From Neisseria sp. (GTDB lineage Bacteria; Pseudomonadota; Gammaproteobacteria; Burkholderiales; Neisseriaceae), in contig NZ_JAUMUI010000001.1 in NCBI RefSeq assembly GCF_030530745.1, forward strand, positions 44,961-108,960: 64,000 nucleotides of DNA, written 5' to 3'. Position numbers and translations under genes: made by a program. Below are positions 24,644 to 33,635 of this stretch, piece by piece (position 1 is the first letter of the stretch; every line of letters starts with the position of its first letter). Under the pieces are notes generated by a model that did no database searches, was not told where the DNA came from, and saw nothing but the letters and a program-made list of their open reading frames with translations.

Positions 24644-25399
24644 TCAGACGGCCTTCTTGCGCTTTTTCAACCACCGCCAAACAAACATCACATAACCCGA
24701 CAGGCTGTATCCCAAGAAAAACAGAAACAGCAGCAGCGAAGGCTCCCATGCCGCCACTGCCAACACCAGCATAAACACAATCATCACGAAAAACGGCACT
24801 TTGCGGCGCACGTTGATTTCTTTGAAGCTCCAAAACGGAATCTGCACCACCATCGAAAGCCCCGCAAACAGTGTGATAATCAGGCATACCCATGCCACCT
24901 GCGGAAACCGCTCGTAGCTGTGGTTCACCCAGATCATACCCACGATCAGCGCCGCCGCCGTCGGGCTGGGAATGCCGATAAACCAGCGTTTGTCCACCTT
25001 GCCGATTAATGTGTTGAACAGCGCCAAACGCAGCGCGGCGCAGGCGCAATAGATAAACGCCGCCGAATAGCCGATTTTGCCGAACTGCCAAAGCTGCCAT
25101 TTATAGGCGATTAAGGCGGGGGCGACGCCGAAGCTGACCATATCGGCCAAACTGTCGAGCTGCTCGCCGAAGGCGCTCTGGCTGTTGGTCCAGCGCGCCA
25201 CCCTACCGTCCATGCCGTCGAGCAGCATCGAAACAAACACGGCGATTGCCGCCGTTTCGTAACGCCCGTGCATGGCCTGCGTGATGGCGAAGAATGCCGA
25301 AAACAGCGCGGCGATGGTAAAAGAATTGGGCAGCAGGTAAATACTGTTCTGCCGCAGCAGCGCCCTGAAGCGCGGCGTGGGGTTTTGTGGTGTCGTCAT
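24644..25399 (-). CDS. pssA: CDP-diacylglycerol-serine O-phosphatidyltransferase
   Basis: Makes phosphatidylserine, the precursor of phosphatidylethanolamine. The 251-residue membrane protein contains the CDP-alcohol phosphotransferase motif in DGMDGRVARWTNSQSAFGEQ followed by LDSLADMVSFG. The N-terminus RQNSIYLLPNSFTIAALFSAF is typical of type II PssA. ATG 25399 begins this protein; the frame to 25456 is an extension without support. A phosphatidylcholine synthase is a weaker alternative, since that branch has a different N-terminus. Confidence 0.9.
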   Translation of the reverse strand: MTTPQNPTPRFRALLRQNSIYLLPNSFTIAALFSAFFAITQAMHGRYETAAIAVFVSMLLDGMDGRVARWTNSQSAFGEQLDSLADMVSFGVAPALIAYKWQLWQFGKIGYSAAFIYCACAALRLALFNTLIGKVDKRWFIGIPSPTAAALIVGMIWVNHSYERFPQVAWVCLIITLFAGLSMVVQIPFWSFKEINVRRKVPFFVMIVFMLVLAVAAWEPSLLLFLFFLGYSLSGYVMFVWRWLKKRKKAV

Positions 25400-25582
25400 C
25401 GCTTTTCCGTAACAGCCGGGCGGCCTGTTATATGGTTGGTACGGATTATACCGCAAGCCCCGTACGGTGTGTTTCAGACGGCCTGTGGAAGCGGCACGCG
25501 TTTTTTATGCAGAATCTGCCCATCAGGTTTCGCAGTCCCGGCCTTTACAAGATCTCAGGCCGTCTGAAAACAGGTTGCGGCA

Positions 25583-26194
25583 TCACCGGCGGCCCTGTTG
25601 CGTGCCGCCTGTGCCCGGGTTTTGCCTTTCCCGCTCCTGCCTGCGGAAATCCCAAGGTGCCAGGGCTTTTCTGCTGCGCCACAATCCTGCGGCCGCCTGC
25701 CTTGCTCCGGCTTCGGCATCAGCATAGGCCGCATAGTCGGTTTTATTCTGCCTGCGTTTGGCAATCGATACATAATGCCAAGCATGTCCCTGCCTGATCT
25801 GGTTCAGGTTCAGATCCCTTCCGTCGATGCTCACTTTGGCCACTTCGCGCCCGTAGCGGTCGGTTTCAAACACTTCCACGCTCACAGTCCGCCCCAATGC
25901 TTCGGCACTCAAAGCCCGCTTTGATGCCTGGCCGTGCGCCTGCTGTAATTCGGGTGCGTCGATATAGGCCAGGCGGATTTTATGTCTGGCTCCGTGGCTG
26001 TCGGTAACGCGCAGCGTGTCGCCGTCGGCAACGGAGGTTACGCGGCCCGTGTATTGTTTGCCGGCGCGCACAGTCCGGCCTGCCTGCTGCACTGCCTTAC
26101 TGCCCTGCTTCAGCCATTGCGCCAACACATCTGCCTGCGCGGGCGCACTAAGCGGCAGCAGCGCAATCAAGAGCGGCAATATAATGTTTTTCAT
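25583..26194 (-). CDS. nuc: Secreted thermonuclease (SNase domain)
   Basis: Staphylococcal-nuclease-like enzyme of 203 residues with a signal peptide (1-21, ending SAPAQA). The fold is shown by YTGRVTSVADGDTLRV, KIRLAYIDAPELQQAHG and ETDRYGREVAKV, including the active-site Asp and Arg positions. The gonococcal Nuc of this type degrades DNA of neutrophil traps; the same here is inference. It starts 13 bases after the sirtuin stop, so the two are probably cotranscribed. An uptake sequence lies just after the stop. Confidence 0.9.
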   Translation of the reverse strand: MKNIILPLLIALLPLSAPAQADVLAQWLKQGSKAVQQAGRTVRAGKQYTGRVTSVADGDTLRVTDSHGARHKIRLAYIDAPELQQAHGQASKRALSAEALGRTVSVEVFETDRYGREVAKVSIDGRDLNLNQIRQGHAWHYVSIAKRRQNKTDYAAYADAEAGARQAAAGLWRSRKALAPWDFRRQERERQNPGTGGTQQGRR

Positions 26195-26207
26195 AAATTT
26201 TCTACGG

Positions 26208-26897
26208 TTAATTAGAGGATGCGCGGCGGATTAATTCGTTCACCAGCGCGGGCACGCCGTCTTTGGCTTTTTGCGCGATGATTTCCACCGCCCTGCCCGC
26301 CTGCTGCGGTTTGGGGTCAATCAAAAAACATTCGGCCTGCGGTGGGGCGAAATGCAGCAGCGAAGCGGCGGGATAAACCTGAAGCGAGGTGCCCACCACC
26401 ATCACGATGCCGGCATCGCGCATTTCTTCCACCGCCTGCGCAAACAGCGGCACTTCTTCGCCGAACCACACGATATGCGGCCTGAGTTGGCGGCCTTTGC
26501 CGTCGGTGTGGCCGATGTTCAGATCGCCCGTCCAATCTAAAACCTCACGCCCGTCGGCACAGCTTCGCGCTTTGTTCAGCTCGCCGTGCAGGTGCAGCAC
26601 GCGGCGGCTGCCTGCGCGCTCATGCAGGTTGTCGACGTTTTGGGTGATAATCTGCACTCGATAATGCTCTTCCAGCCGCACCAAAGCCTGATGGGCGGCG
26701 TTAGGTTGCGCTTCGTTGGCCTGCCTGCGGCGCATATTGTAGAAATCGAGAACCAGCTGCGGGTTGCGTGCAAAGGCTTCGGGCGTGCACACATCGGTTA
26801 CTTTATGTCCCTCCCACAAACCGCCGGCATCACGGAACGTGTTCAGGCCGCTGTCGGCGCTGATGCCTGCACCGGTTAGAATCACGCATTTTTTCAT
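26208..26897 (-). CDS. cobB: Sir2-family NAD-dependent deacylase (CobB-like, zinc cysteines missing)
   Basis: Removes acetyl or succinyl groups from lysine using NAD. The 229-residue protein has GAGISADSGLNTFRD, TQNVDNLHERAG, the catalytic His in LHLHGEL, and VVGTSLQVYPAA. Tyr53 and Arg56 in FYNMRRR match the class III acyl pocket, suggesting desuccinylase activity. The four zinc cysteines normally found after HGEL are not seen: only one Cys is present and the loop reads GHTDGKGRQLRPH. ATG 26897 with GAAGGAG is preferred over a start at 26960. nuc follows. Confidence 0.87.
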   Translation of the reverse strand: MKKCVILTGAGISADSGLNTFRDAGGLWEGHKVTDVCTPEAFARNPQLVLDFYNMRRRQANEAQPNAAHQALVRLEEHYRVQIITQNVDNLHERAGSRRVLHLHGELNKARSCADGREVLDWTGDLNIGHTDGKGRQLRPHIVWFGEEVPLFAQAVEEMRDAGIVMVVGTSLQVYPAASLLHFAPPQAECFLIDPKPQQAGRAVEIIAQKAKDGVPALVNELIRRASSN

Positions 26898-26966
26898 CGG
26901 AATCGGCTCCTTCGTCCGGCAGCGGCAGGGCACGGAATCCCACCGCTGCTTTTTACGCAAAAACAG

Positions 26967-26999
26967 CAGGCCGCCTGAAAGATTTTTCAGACGGCCTGA
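26967..26999 (-). terminator. DUS-type hairpin, terminator of mip
   Basis: Facing arms CAGGCCGCCTGAAA and TTTTCAGACGGCCTG, one with a mutated uptake sequence, 14 bases past the stop codon of the Mip-type gene. Confidence 0.7.
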
Positions 27000-27012
27000 C
27001 TGACTGCCCGGC

Positions 27013-27792
27013 TTATTTGCCTTGCGCGGGCGCTTTTTCTATTTTCAACAGTTTTACGTCGAACACCAAAGTGGCGTTCGGGCCGATTTTGTCGCTCACG
27101 GCATTTTCGCCGTAGGCCAGCGCAGAAGGGATAAACAGGGTGTATTCGCCGCCCTCTTTCATCAGCTGGATGCCTTCCGTCCAGCCCTTTATCACCTGAT
27201 CGAGCGGGAAGGTGGCCGTGCCGCCGTGCTGCTTGCTGCTGTCGAACACCGTGCCGTCGGTCAAGCGGCCTTCGTATTCGACGGTTACCACGTCGGCAGC
27301 TTTGGGCTGCGCGCCCGTGCCTTCGGTTTTCACTTTGTATTGCAGGCCGGATGCGGTGGTTTTCACGCCTTCTTTGGCACCGTTTTCTTTCAAAAACGCT
27401 TGGCCTTTTTCAAGATTGGCCTTGGCATCTTCGGCCGCTTTGGCCTGCGCTTTCTGCTGCTGTTCGGCCATAAACGCCATCAGCACTTCCTGCGCCTGCT
27501 GGTCGCTCAGCTTGGGCTCTTTACCCTCTATCATGGTTTGCACGGCTTCGTTAAGCACTTTCAGATCTACTTCGGTGCCCTGGTCTTTCATGCGCTTCAA
27601 TGTTGCGCCGATATCCATGCCCATGGCGTAGCTGGCGCGTTGGGCGGGGCTGCCGAAATCACCCGCTGCTGCTGCGGAAGCGGTTTTTTCGCCGGATGCG
27701 GCACCTGCCGCGCTGCCGCCTTCCTGTTTGCAGGCGGCCAATGCCAATGCGGCGGTTGCGGCCAACACGGCGGTTTTAAGGGTTTTATTCAT
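27013..27792 (-). CDS. mip: FKBP-type peptidyl-prolyl isomerase, Mip-like lipoprotein
   Basis: Outer-surface or periplasmic prolyl isomerase. The 259 residues carry a lipobox LALAAC (about residue 21), an N-terminal helical dimerisation region with SYAMGMDIGATLKRM, a charged linker rich in Gln/Ala/Lys, and a C-terminal FKBP domain (VTVEYEGRLTDGTVFDSSKQ, VIKGWTEGIQLM, IPSALAYGENAV). The gonococcal homologue aids survival in macrophages. ATG 27792 gives the right signal peptide. Confidence 0.94.
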   Translation of the reverse strand: MNKTLKTAVLAATAALALAACKQEGGSAAGAASGEKTASAAAAGDFGSPAQRASYAMGMDIGATLKRMKDQGTEVDLKVLNEAVQTMIEGKEPKLSDQQAQEVLMAFMAEQQQKAQAKAAEDAKANLEKGQAFLKENGAKEGVKTTASGLQYKVKTEGTGAQPKAADVVTVEYEGRLTDGTVFDSSKQHGGTATFPLDQVIKGWTEGIQLMKEGGEYTLFIPSALAYGENAVSDKIGPNATLVFDVKLLKIEKAPAQGK

Positions 27793-27984
27793 TATATACG
27801 TCCTGAGTAACATATTAACGGAAGCGTGGATTATAACGGAGTTTGGGTTAAGTGGAATTAAGGCCGTCTGAAAAATAACCAGTTTCGTACGGCATTGTGT
27901 TAAGAAACACGCACACTGCCTTTCTTCTCTTTTCAGACGGCCTGCTATACAATCCCAAGTCTTTCTTTATACAGGCATTCAAAA

Positions 27985-28866
27985 ATGCACGAACCCAACC
28001 GCCGTGCTGCGCCCATGCTGATTGTGGGCTGTGTGATTTTCGGCCTCGGCAGCCTGATTGTGAAATTCGTGCCGGTGGGCGCGTATGCCATCGCTTTTTG
28101 GCGTTTGGCGGTGGCGGCGGTGATTTTTTGGGTGCTGTCGCGCTTTTTCGGGCAGAAACTGCCGAAAAGCCTGCAGGCGCTGCGTTATGCCCTGCTTTCG
28201 GGTGCGTTTCTCGGCTTCGACCTGGCTTTGTGGCACGAGAGCATTTATGCCGTCGGCCCCGGCATTTCCACCCTGCTCAACAGCCTGCAAATCTTTTTTC
28301 TTTCGGCCATCGGCTTTTGCTTTTTCGGCGAACGTTTGGGCAAAATGCAATTGTTAAGCCTGATAATGGCGGTGGCGGGTGTGGCGCTGATTGCCAGCCC
28401 CGAATTCGGCCACAACCAAAACGCGGGCTGGGGGTTTGCGAGCGGGATTGTGTCGGGCGCGATGCTGGCTTTATCGATGGTGTTCGTGCGCAAAACCCAT
28501 CAGGCCGAGGCCACGGCACTGTTTCCGATGATGCTGCTGGTGAGCCTGGGCGGCATGGTTGCGCTGGTGCTGCCCATGCTGCTGCTCGATTCGGGCAACC
28601 TCTATCCCACCACCCTGCGCGATGCCGGCCTGATTCTGATTTACGGCGCACTGATGCAGTGTTTTGCATGGGGGCTGATTGCCTATGCGATTCCGCTGCT
28701 TTCGCTGTCGTTAACCGGCCTCTTGCTGCTGAGCGAGCCGGTGGCCGCCCTGGTTATCGACTACTTCTGGCTCGACAAACCCATCAACGGACTGCAATGG
28801 GGCGGCGCACTCTTAACGCTGGCGGCGATTTACCTGGGTTCGCAGTCTGAAGACCGCCATGCGTAA
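27985..28866 (+). CDS. EamA/DMT family transporter
   Basis: A 293-residue inner-membrane protein with ten predicted membrane segments and two EamA repeats; the first shows AIAFWRLAVAAVIFW, the second LTGLLLLSEPVAALVIDYFWL. Members export amino acids, nucleobases or other metabolites; the substrate here is unknown. An uptake sequence lies upstream at about 27931. DUF2185 follows after 57 bases, possibly read from the same promoter. Confidence 0.87.
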   Translation: MHEPNRRAAPMLIVGCVIFGLGSLIVKFVPVGAYAIAFWRLAVAAVIFWVLSRFFGQKLPKSLQALRYALLSGAFLGFDLALWHESIYAVGPGISTLLNSLQIFFLSAIGFCFFGERLGKMQLLSLIMAVAGVALIASPEFGHNQNAGWGFASGIVSGAMLALSMVFVRKTHQAEATALFPMMLLVSLGGMVALVLPMLLLDSGNLYPTTLRDAGLILIYGALMQCFAWGLIAYAIPLLSLSLTGLLLLSEPVAALVIDYFWLDKPINGLQWGGALLTLAAIYLGSQSEDRHA

Positions 28867-28923
28867 GGGCGGCGAATCGTGTAAAATAGCCGCATTTGCA
28901 ACCTTTATCTTGCCGTTTTAACC

Positions 28924-29247
28924 ATGAACCTGTTTGCCGACGCCCTCGCCGCCGCACTCGGCCGCTGCATCGTTTCCAAAGCCGTGAGCGAAGACGGCGC
29001 GCCCATCGGTTTTATGTACCGCGAAGAGCCGGTGTTTGAGCAAGACAGCGGCTGGCGTTTTTTCAGCGGCGACGAAACCGACGAATTTGCCGCAAACCCC
29101 GAAAATTTCGGCGTGTACGACATCGGCGGCATCACCCGCAACCACCCCGCCGTGGCCGAATGGCTGAGCCAACCCGCCGGCACGGCATGGGAGCTTGACG
29201 AAAACGGCGTATTCCGACCCGCCGCCGACTGGCAGCCGCAAAATTAG
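28924..29247 (+). CDS. DUF2185 (Imm33-like) protein
   Basis: A 107-residue cytosolic protein with [35 protein letters not shown] and a later YDIGGI stretch, matching DUF2185. Family members occur alone in many genomes and also as immunity genes in polymorphic toxin loci. No toxin gene is next to it here. The frame is well supported by codon use; its function is unknown. Confidence 0.8.
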   Translation: MNLFADALAAALGRCIVSKAVSEDGAPIGFMYREEPVFEQDSGWRFFSGDETDEFAANPENFGVYDIGGITRNHPAVAEWLSQPAGTAWELDENGVFRPAADWQPQN

Positions 29248-29318
29248 TGTCAAGATCAGTTTTCAGACGGCCTGAAGCTATTTTCTCTATCGTTTACCAC
29301 TCAAACACGGAAAGCCCT

Positions 29319-29795
29319 ATGAACACCATCCAACCCGACCACGACGGCACCAATCTGCGCATCGGCATCGTACAAGCCCGCTTCAGCAACGAAATCGGCA
29401 GCGCCATGCTCAAAGTGTGCACCGACAAACTCACCGCCCTCGGCGTCCACACCGACGATATCACCATAGCCACCGTTCCCGGCGCGCTCGAAGTGCCGCT
29501 GGTGCTGCAAAACATGGCCGCCACCCAACAATATGACGCCCTGATCGCCATCGGCGCCGTTATCCGCGGCGAAACTTACCATTTCGAACTGGTGGCCAAC
29601 GAATCCGGCGCCGGCGTTACCCGGGTGGGCTTGGACTACAACATCCCCATCGCCAACGCCATCCTCACCACCGAAAACGACGAACAGGCGCATGTGCGCA
29701 TCGAAGAAAAAGCCGCCGACGCCGCCATCGTGGCCGTTGAGTGCGCCAACCTCGTGAACCTGCTGCTGGAAGAGCAGTTCGACGACGAAGCCTGA
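29319..29795 (+). CDS. ribH: 6,7-dimethyl-8-ribityllumazine synthase
   Basis: Penultimate enzyme of riboflavin synthesis. The 158-residue protein shows [52 protein letters not shown], and a [17 protein letters not shown] stretch. The start ATG 29319 has ACGGAAAG upstream; the extension to 29247 covers a DUS and is not coding. nusB follows after about 100 bases, the common ribH-nusB pairing. Confidence 0.96.
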   Translation: MNTIQPDHDGTNLRIGIVQARFSNEIGSAMLKVCTDKLTALGVHTDDITIATVPGALEVPLVLQNMAATQQYDALIAIGAVIRGETYHFELVANESGAGVTRVGLDYNIPIANAILTTENDEQAHVRIEEKAADAAIVAVECANLVNLLLEEQFDDEA

Positions 29796-29812
29796 TATTA
29801 TTCAAATATTAT

Positions 29813-29863
29813 TTCAGACGGCCTGATTGCACCGCTTTGCCCGAATGCATCAGGCCGTCTGAA
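29813..29863 (+). repeat. DUS inverted pair between ribH and nusB
   Basis: Arms at 29813-29826 and 29850-29863 with a 23-base loop, 17 bases after the ribH stop. It may partly end ribH transcription while some transcripts continue to nusB. Confidence 0.55.
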
Positions 29864-29891
29864 CCCCTACCGCAAAACGCAAGGAAACACC

Positions 29892-30317
29892 ATGAAAACA
29901 CCCCGCCGCCGCGCACGCGAATTTACCGTGCAGGCACTTTACCAATCGGCGCTTACCGACGCCCCCGCCGCCGAAACCGCCGAAAACATCCGCGAAAGCA
30001 GCGATTTCAAAAAAGCCGACGGCGAATTGTTTACCGCACTCTTTTTCGGCGCACACGCCAACCGGCGCGAATATATGCAGCAAATCCGCCCCCTGCTCGA
30101 CCGCGACGAAAACGACCTCAGCCCCATCGAGCGCGCCGTGCTGCTGATGGCCTGCCACGAGCTTGCCGCCATGCCCGAAACGCCCTACCCCGTAATTATC
30201 AACGAAGCCATCGAGGTAACCAAAACCTTCGGCGGCACCGACGGCCACAAGTTTGTCAACGGCATTCTCGACAAACTCGCCGCACAGTTGCGCCCGAACG
30301 ACCCCAAACGCGGCTGA
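29892..30317 (+). CDS. nusB: Transcription antitermination factor NusB
   Basis: Binds boxA of nascent rRNA with NusE. It is 141 residues long and all-helical, starting KTPRRRAREFTVQALYQSAL, with VLLMACHELAAMPETPYPVIINE and later GGTDGHKFVNGILDKLA, the family signature. AGGA precedes the ATG. It follows ribH, as in many bacteria. A repeat region of about 280 bases separates it from tkt. Confidence 0.95.
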   Translation: MKTPRRRAREFTVQALYQSALTDAPAAETAENIRESSDFKKADGELFTALFFGAHANRREYMQQIRPLLDRDENDLSPIERAVLLMACHELAAMPETPYPVIINEAIEVTKTFGGTDGHKFVNGILDKLAAQLRPNDPKRG

Positions 30318-30330
30318 CGCAACCGTTCCG

Positions 30331-30535
30331 TCATACCCAAGCTTGGCCCGGGTATGACGGAATACAAAACCTGATACCTTTGCAAAATAACTTAAGGCCG
30401 TCTGAAAACCCAAACACCGTCATACTCGGGTTTGACCCGAGTATCTGCTATTTCTTTCCAAACAATAAGATGCTCGGGTCAAGCCCGAGCATGACGCAGA
30501 GATTTTAAAATACCAACGAATTTTGCAAAGGCCTC
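30331..30535. repeat. Composite hairpin repeat, three palindromes
   Basis: ATACCC-type palindrome at 30333-30355 (arms imperfect, CCCAAG against CCCGGG), then GATACCTTTGCAAAATAAC, a DUS, and a full unit with ATACTCGGG palindrome 30422-30444 and ATGCTCGGG palindrome 30470-30492, closing at TTTTGCAAAGGCCTC. It resembles one half unit placed against one whole unit. It fills the nusB-tkt gap with nothing else recognisable. Confidence 0.65.
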
Positions 30536-30545
30536 AACCCGAAAC

Positions 30546-30586
30546 AAACTTGAGGCCGTCTGAAACTTTCAGACGGCCTCAAGTTT
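30546..30586 (-). terminator. DUS hairpin, terminator of tkt
   Basis: Perfect 20-base arms, AAACTTGAGGCCGTCTGAAA and complement, around a single C, 13 bases after the tkt stop codon. Confidence 0.85.
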
Positions 30587-30598
30587 ATCCGAACGGTT

Positions 30599-32587
30599 TT
30601 ACTGCAAAACCGCTTTCACGGTATTGACCACGTTATCCACGGTAAAGCCGAACTCTTGGAACAGCTGCTCGGCGGGGGCGGATTCGCCGAAGCGGTCGAG
30701 GCCGACCACGGCGCCGTTCAAGCCCACATATTGATACCAGCCGCCGGTAACGCCCGCTTCCACGGCGATGCGCGGCAGGCCGGCCGGCAGCACGCTGTTG
30801 CGGTAGGCTTCGTCTTGGCGGTCGAACACGTTGGTCGAAGGCATGGACACCACATTCACAAACACGCCCTGCTCGGCCAGCACGGTTTGCGCGTTCAAAG
30901 CCAGCTCGACTTCGGAGCCTGTCGCGATAATTATCGCCTGCGCCGCGCCCTCTTTGGCTTCGCTGATTACATAACCGCCGCGCTTGATGTTGCTCAACTG
31001 CTCTTCGCTGCGCGGGATAAACGGCAGGTTTTGGCGGCTGAAAATCAGGCTGCTGGGGTGATCTGCGGCTTTGGCGGCTTCGGCCCACGCCACCAGGCTC
31101 TCGGCGGTGTCGCAGGGGCGCCATACGGCCATATTGGGAATCAGGCGCAGGGTGGCGGTTTGCTCTACCGGCTGGTGGGTGGGGCCGTCTTCGCCCAAAC
31201 CGATGGAGTCGTGGGTAAACACAAAAATCGGGTTGATTTTCATCAGTGCGGCCATGCGCAGGGCGTTGCGGGCGTATTCGCTGAACATCAGGAACGTGGC
31301 GCCGAAGGGTTTCACGCCGCCGTGCAGCGCCATGCCGTTCATGATGGCGGCCATGCCGAATTCGCGCACGCCGTAGTGGATGTAGTTGCCGCCTTTTTCA
31401 CGCGTAACCGATACGCTGTTTGACCAGTCGGTGAGGTTGGACGGGGTTAAATCCGCCGAACCGCCCACCAGTTCGGGCAGCACTTTGGCCAGAATTTCGA
31501 TGCTGTTTTGGCTGGCTTTGCGGGTGGCGATTTTTTCGGCTTTGCCGCACACTTCTTTCAAGGCCGTCTGAACGTAGGCATCAAAGTTTTCAGGTAATTC
31601 TTTGTTCATGCGGCGCACGAATTCGGCGGCTTTTTCGGGAAACTTGGCCTGATATTCGGCAAACAGCGCATTCCAGCCGTTTTCCAGCTTCGCGCCTTTT
31701 TCTTTGGCGTTCCAGCCGTCGTACACTTCCTGCGGGACTTCAAACGCGCCGTAATTCCAGCCCAAATGTTTGCGGGTGGCTTCGATTTCTTCCGCGCCCA
31801 ACGGTGCGCCGTGGGTTTTGTGGCTGCCTTCTTTGGTGGCCGCGCCTTTACCGATGAGGGTTTTGCAGCAGATGATGGAGGGTTTGCCGGTTTCGGCCTT
31901 GGCTTCTCCGATGGCGGCTTCGATGGCGGCGGTGTCGTGGCCGTTAACGTTCGGCACCACATGCCAGCCGTAGCTTTCGAAGCGTTGCGGAATGTTTTCG
32001 GTGAACCAGCCGTCCACTTTGCCGTCGATGGAGATATTGTTGTCGTCGTAGAGGACAATCAGTTTGCCCAAACCCAGCGTGCCGGCCAGCGAGCAGGCTT
32101 CGTGCGACACGCCTTCCATCAGGCAGCCGTCGCCCAAGAATACATAGGTGTGATGGTCAACAATATTCAGGCCGTCTTGGTTGAATTCGGCCGCCAGGAT
32201 TTTTTCGGCCAGCGCCATGCCCACGGCGTTGGCAATGCCCTGACCCAGCGGGCCGGTGGTGGTTTCCACGCCGTCGGTGTAGCCGTATTCGGGGTGGCCG
32301 GGGGTTTTGCTGTGCAGCTGGCGGAAGTTTTTCAGGTCGTCAATCGAAACGTTGTAGCCCGTGAGGTGCAGCAGGCTGTAAAGAATCATCGAGGCGTGGC
32401 CGTTGGAAAGAATAAAACGGTCGCGGTTGTAAAATTTGGGGTTGGCAGGGTTGTGGTTTAAGAATTTCGTCCACAAAACTTCGGCCATTTCGGCCATGCC
32501 CATCGGCGCACCGGGGTGGCCGGAGTTGGCTTTCTGCACCGCGTCGGCAGATAAAAAACGGATGGCGTTTGCCAGTTGTGAAGCCAT
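30599..32587 (-). CDS. tkt: Transketolase
   Basis: Thiamine-diphosphate enzyme of the pentose phosphate pathway. The 662-residue protein has [23 protein letters not shown] at its start, the ThDP motif GDGCLMEG running to an NN motif (DDNNISIDG), [16 protein letters not shown] and [10 protein letters not shown] in the pyrimidine domain. The frame extends to 32821, across the Correia element, but ATG 32587 with AGAGG upstream is the obvious start. A promoter-like Correia end faces this gene. Confidence 0.97.
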   Translation of the reverse strand: MASQLANAIRFLSADAVQKANSGHPGAPMGMAEMAEVLWTKFLNHNPANPKFYNRDRFILSNGHASMILYSLLHLTGYNVSIDDLKNFRQLHSKTPGHPEYGYTDGVETTTGPLGQGIANAVGMALAEKILAAEFNQDGLNIVDHHTYVFLGDGCLMEGVSHEACSLAGTLGLGKLIVLYDDNNISIDGKVDGWFTENIPQRFESYGWHVVPNVNGHDTAAIEAAIGEAKAETGKPSIICCKTLIGKGAATKEGSHKTHGAPLGAEEIEATRKHLGWNYGAFEVPQEVYDGWNAKEKGAKLENGWNALFAEYQAKFPEKAAEFVRRMNKELPENFDAYVQTALKEVCGKAEKIATRKASQNSIEILAKVLPELVGGSADLTPSNLTDWSNSVSVTREKGGNYIHYGVREFGMAAIMNGMALHGGVKPFGATFLMFSEYARNALRMAALMKINPIFVFTHDSIGLGEDGPTHQPVEQTATLRLIPNMAVWRPCDTAESLVAWAEAAKAADHPSSLIFSRQNLPFIPRSEEQLSNIKRGGYVISEAKEGAAQAIIIATGSEVELALNAQTVLAEQGVFVNVVSMPSTNVFDRQDEAYRNSVLPAGLPRIAVEAGVTGGWYQYVGLNGAVVGLDRFGESAPAEQLFQEFGFTVDNVVNTVKAVLQ

Positions 32588-32671
32588 TTGGATACCTCTT
32601 CTGATTGGAGTAAAAACGGCTTTGATTATCGCCCGATTCGCGGGGGCTTTCAAGGTATGCGGCGGCGGGGT

Positions 32672-32699
32672 ACTATAGCGAATCCACACTTCGGTACAA
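32672..32699 (-). promoter_or_regulatory. Promoter-like Correia end facing tkt
   Basis: On the minus strand TTGTAC (32694-32699), 16 bases, TATAGT (32672-32677), ending 84 bases before the tkt ATG. The -10 hexamer is formed at the junction of the repeat and its flank. Confidence 0.5.
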
Positions 32700-32825
32700 G
32701 GCAGCAAGCCGCAGACAGTACAGATAGTACGGAACCGGTTCTGTTGCCGCTTTAGCGGCTTACAAAATCGTTCTCTTTGAGCTAAGGCGCAGCAACACCG
32801 TAACGAAGTAAGTGGATTCACTATA
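32674..32825. repeat. Correia-type element, long form (152 bp)
   Basis: Near-perfect ends TATAGCGAATCCAC and GTGGATTCACTATA. The interior has CGCAGACAGTACAGATAGTA, a TTGCCGCTTTAGCGGCTTAC hairpin, and CAGCAACACCGTAACG. It lies between the FAH-type gene and tkt, both read leftward, so it separates their expression. Confidence 0.88.
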
Positions 32826-32846
32826 GCGGGAAACGGAAGCGGCCGC

Positions 32847-33494
32847 TCAAGCCACAGTAAATTCAGCCTGCACCAGCCCGCCCAAATCCAGCTTTGCCTT
32901 GTCGCCGGAATGCAGCTCGCCCACGCCTGCGGGTGTGCCGGTAAACACCAGATCGCCGGCTTTCAGGCCGTAGGTGGCGGCCAGCTCCTGTAAAACCGCG
33001 GCAATCGGATAAATCATCAATGCGGTTTGCCCCTGCTGGCGGCGCGCTCCGTTGATGTCCAGCGTGAACGTGCAGTCTTGCGGGTTCGCCAGCCGGCCGG
33101 CCGCCGCAAAATCCGACACGCACGCCGCACCCCGGAAGCCTTTGGCTTTCGTCCACGGCAGCCCTTTTTCTTTCAGGCGGCTCTGGATGTCGCGGGCGGT
33201 TAAATCCAGCCCCACACCGTAGCCTGCCACGATGCTGTCAAAACTGCCGTCGGGGCCGTCTGAATCTTTTCCGATCAGCAAAACCAGCTCGCATTCGTAA
33301 TGCACCGAAGCGCTGTACGCGGGCAGCCTGATGGTGCCGCCGCTGCGCAGAATGCTGTTGTTCGGCTTCATAAACACCACCGGCTCGGTCGGGGTTTCGT
33401 TTTTCAGTTCGGCGATATGGCCAACATAATTGCGGCCGATGCAGTAGATGTTGTTTACACGCACGGCTTGGTTTTCCAAATAAATCTGCGTCAT
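32847..33494 (-). CDS. Fumarylacetoacetate hydrolase family protein (YcgM-like)
   Basis: Cytosolic FAH-fold enzyme of 215 residues; relatives hydrolyse acylpyruvates or decarboxylate oxaloacetate. It shows [19 protein letters not shown], the metal ligands Glu in [10 protein letters not shown] and Asp in [12 protein letters not shown], and later [11 protein letters not shown]. The exact substrate is not decidable. The ATG at 33494 is followed by a typical compact N-terminus. The gene is set off from tkt by the Correia element. Confidence 0.9.
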   Translation of the reverse strand: MTQIYLENQAVRVNNIYCIGRNYVGHIAELKNETPTEPVVFMKPNNSILRSGGTIRLPAYSASVHYECELVLLIGKDSDGPDGSFDSIVAGYGVGLDLTARDIQSRLKEKGLPWTKAKGFRGAACVSDFAAAGRLANPQDCTFTLDINGARRQQGQTALMIYPIAAVLQELAATYGLKAGDLVFTGTPAGVGELHSGDKAKLDLGGLVQAEFTVA

Positions 33495-33635
33495 ATCGGT
33501 TTCCTTATGGTTTCAGACGGCCTGAGCCGACCGCTCCCAATATAACGAAACACCATAAACAAAGCAAAAACCGTTCCTTTGGTTTCTTTTCAGACGGCCT
33601 TATGATGCGCGCACGATAAAACAGAAAGCACAACC

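Noticed and set aside
30599-32821. A 740-residue version of transketolase.
   Set aside because: The extra N-terminus is the translated Correia element; ATG 32587 has a ribosome site and the family start.
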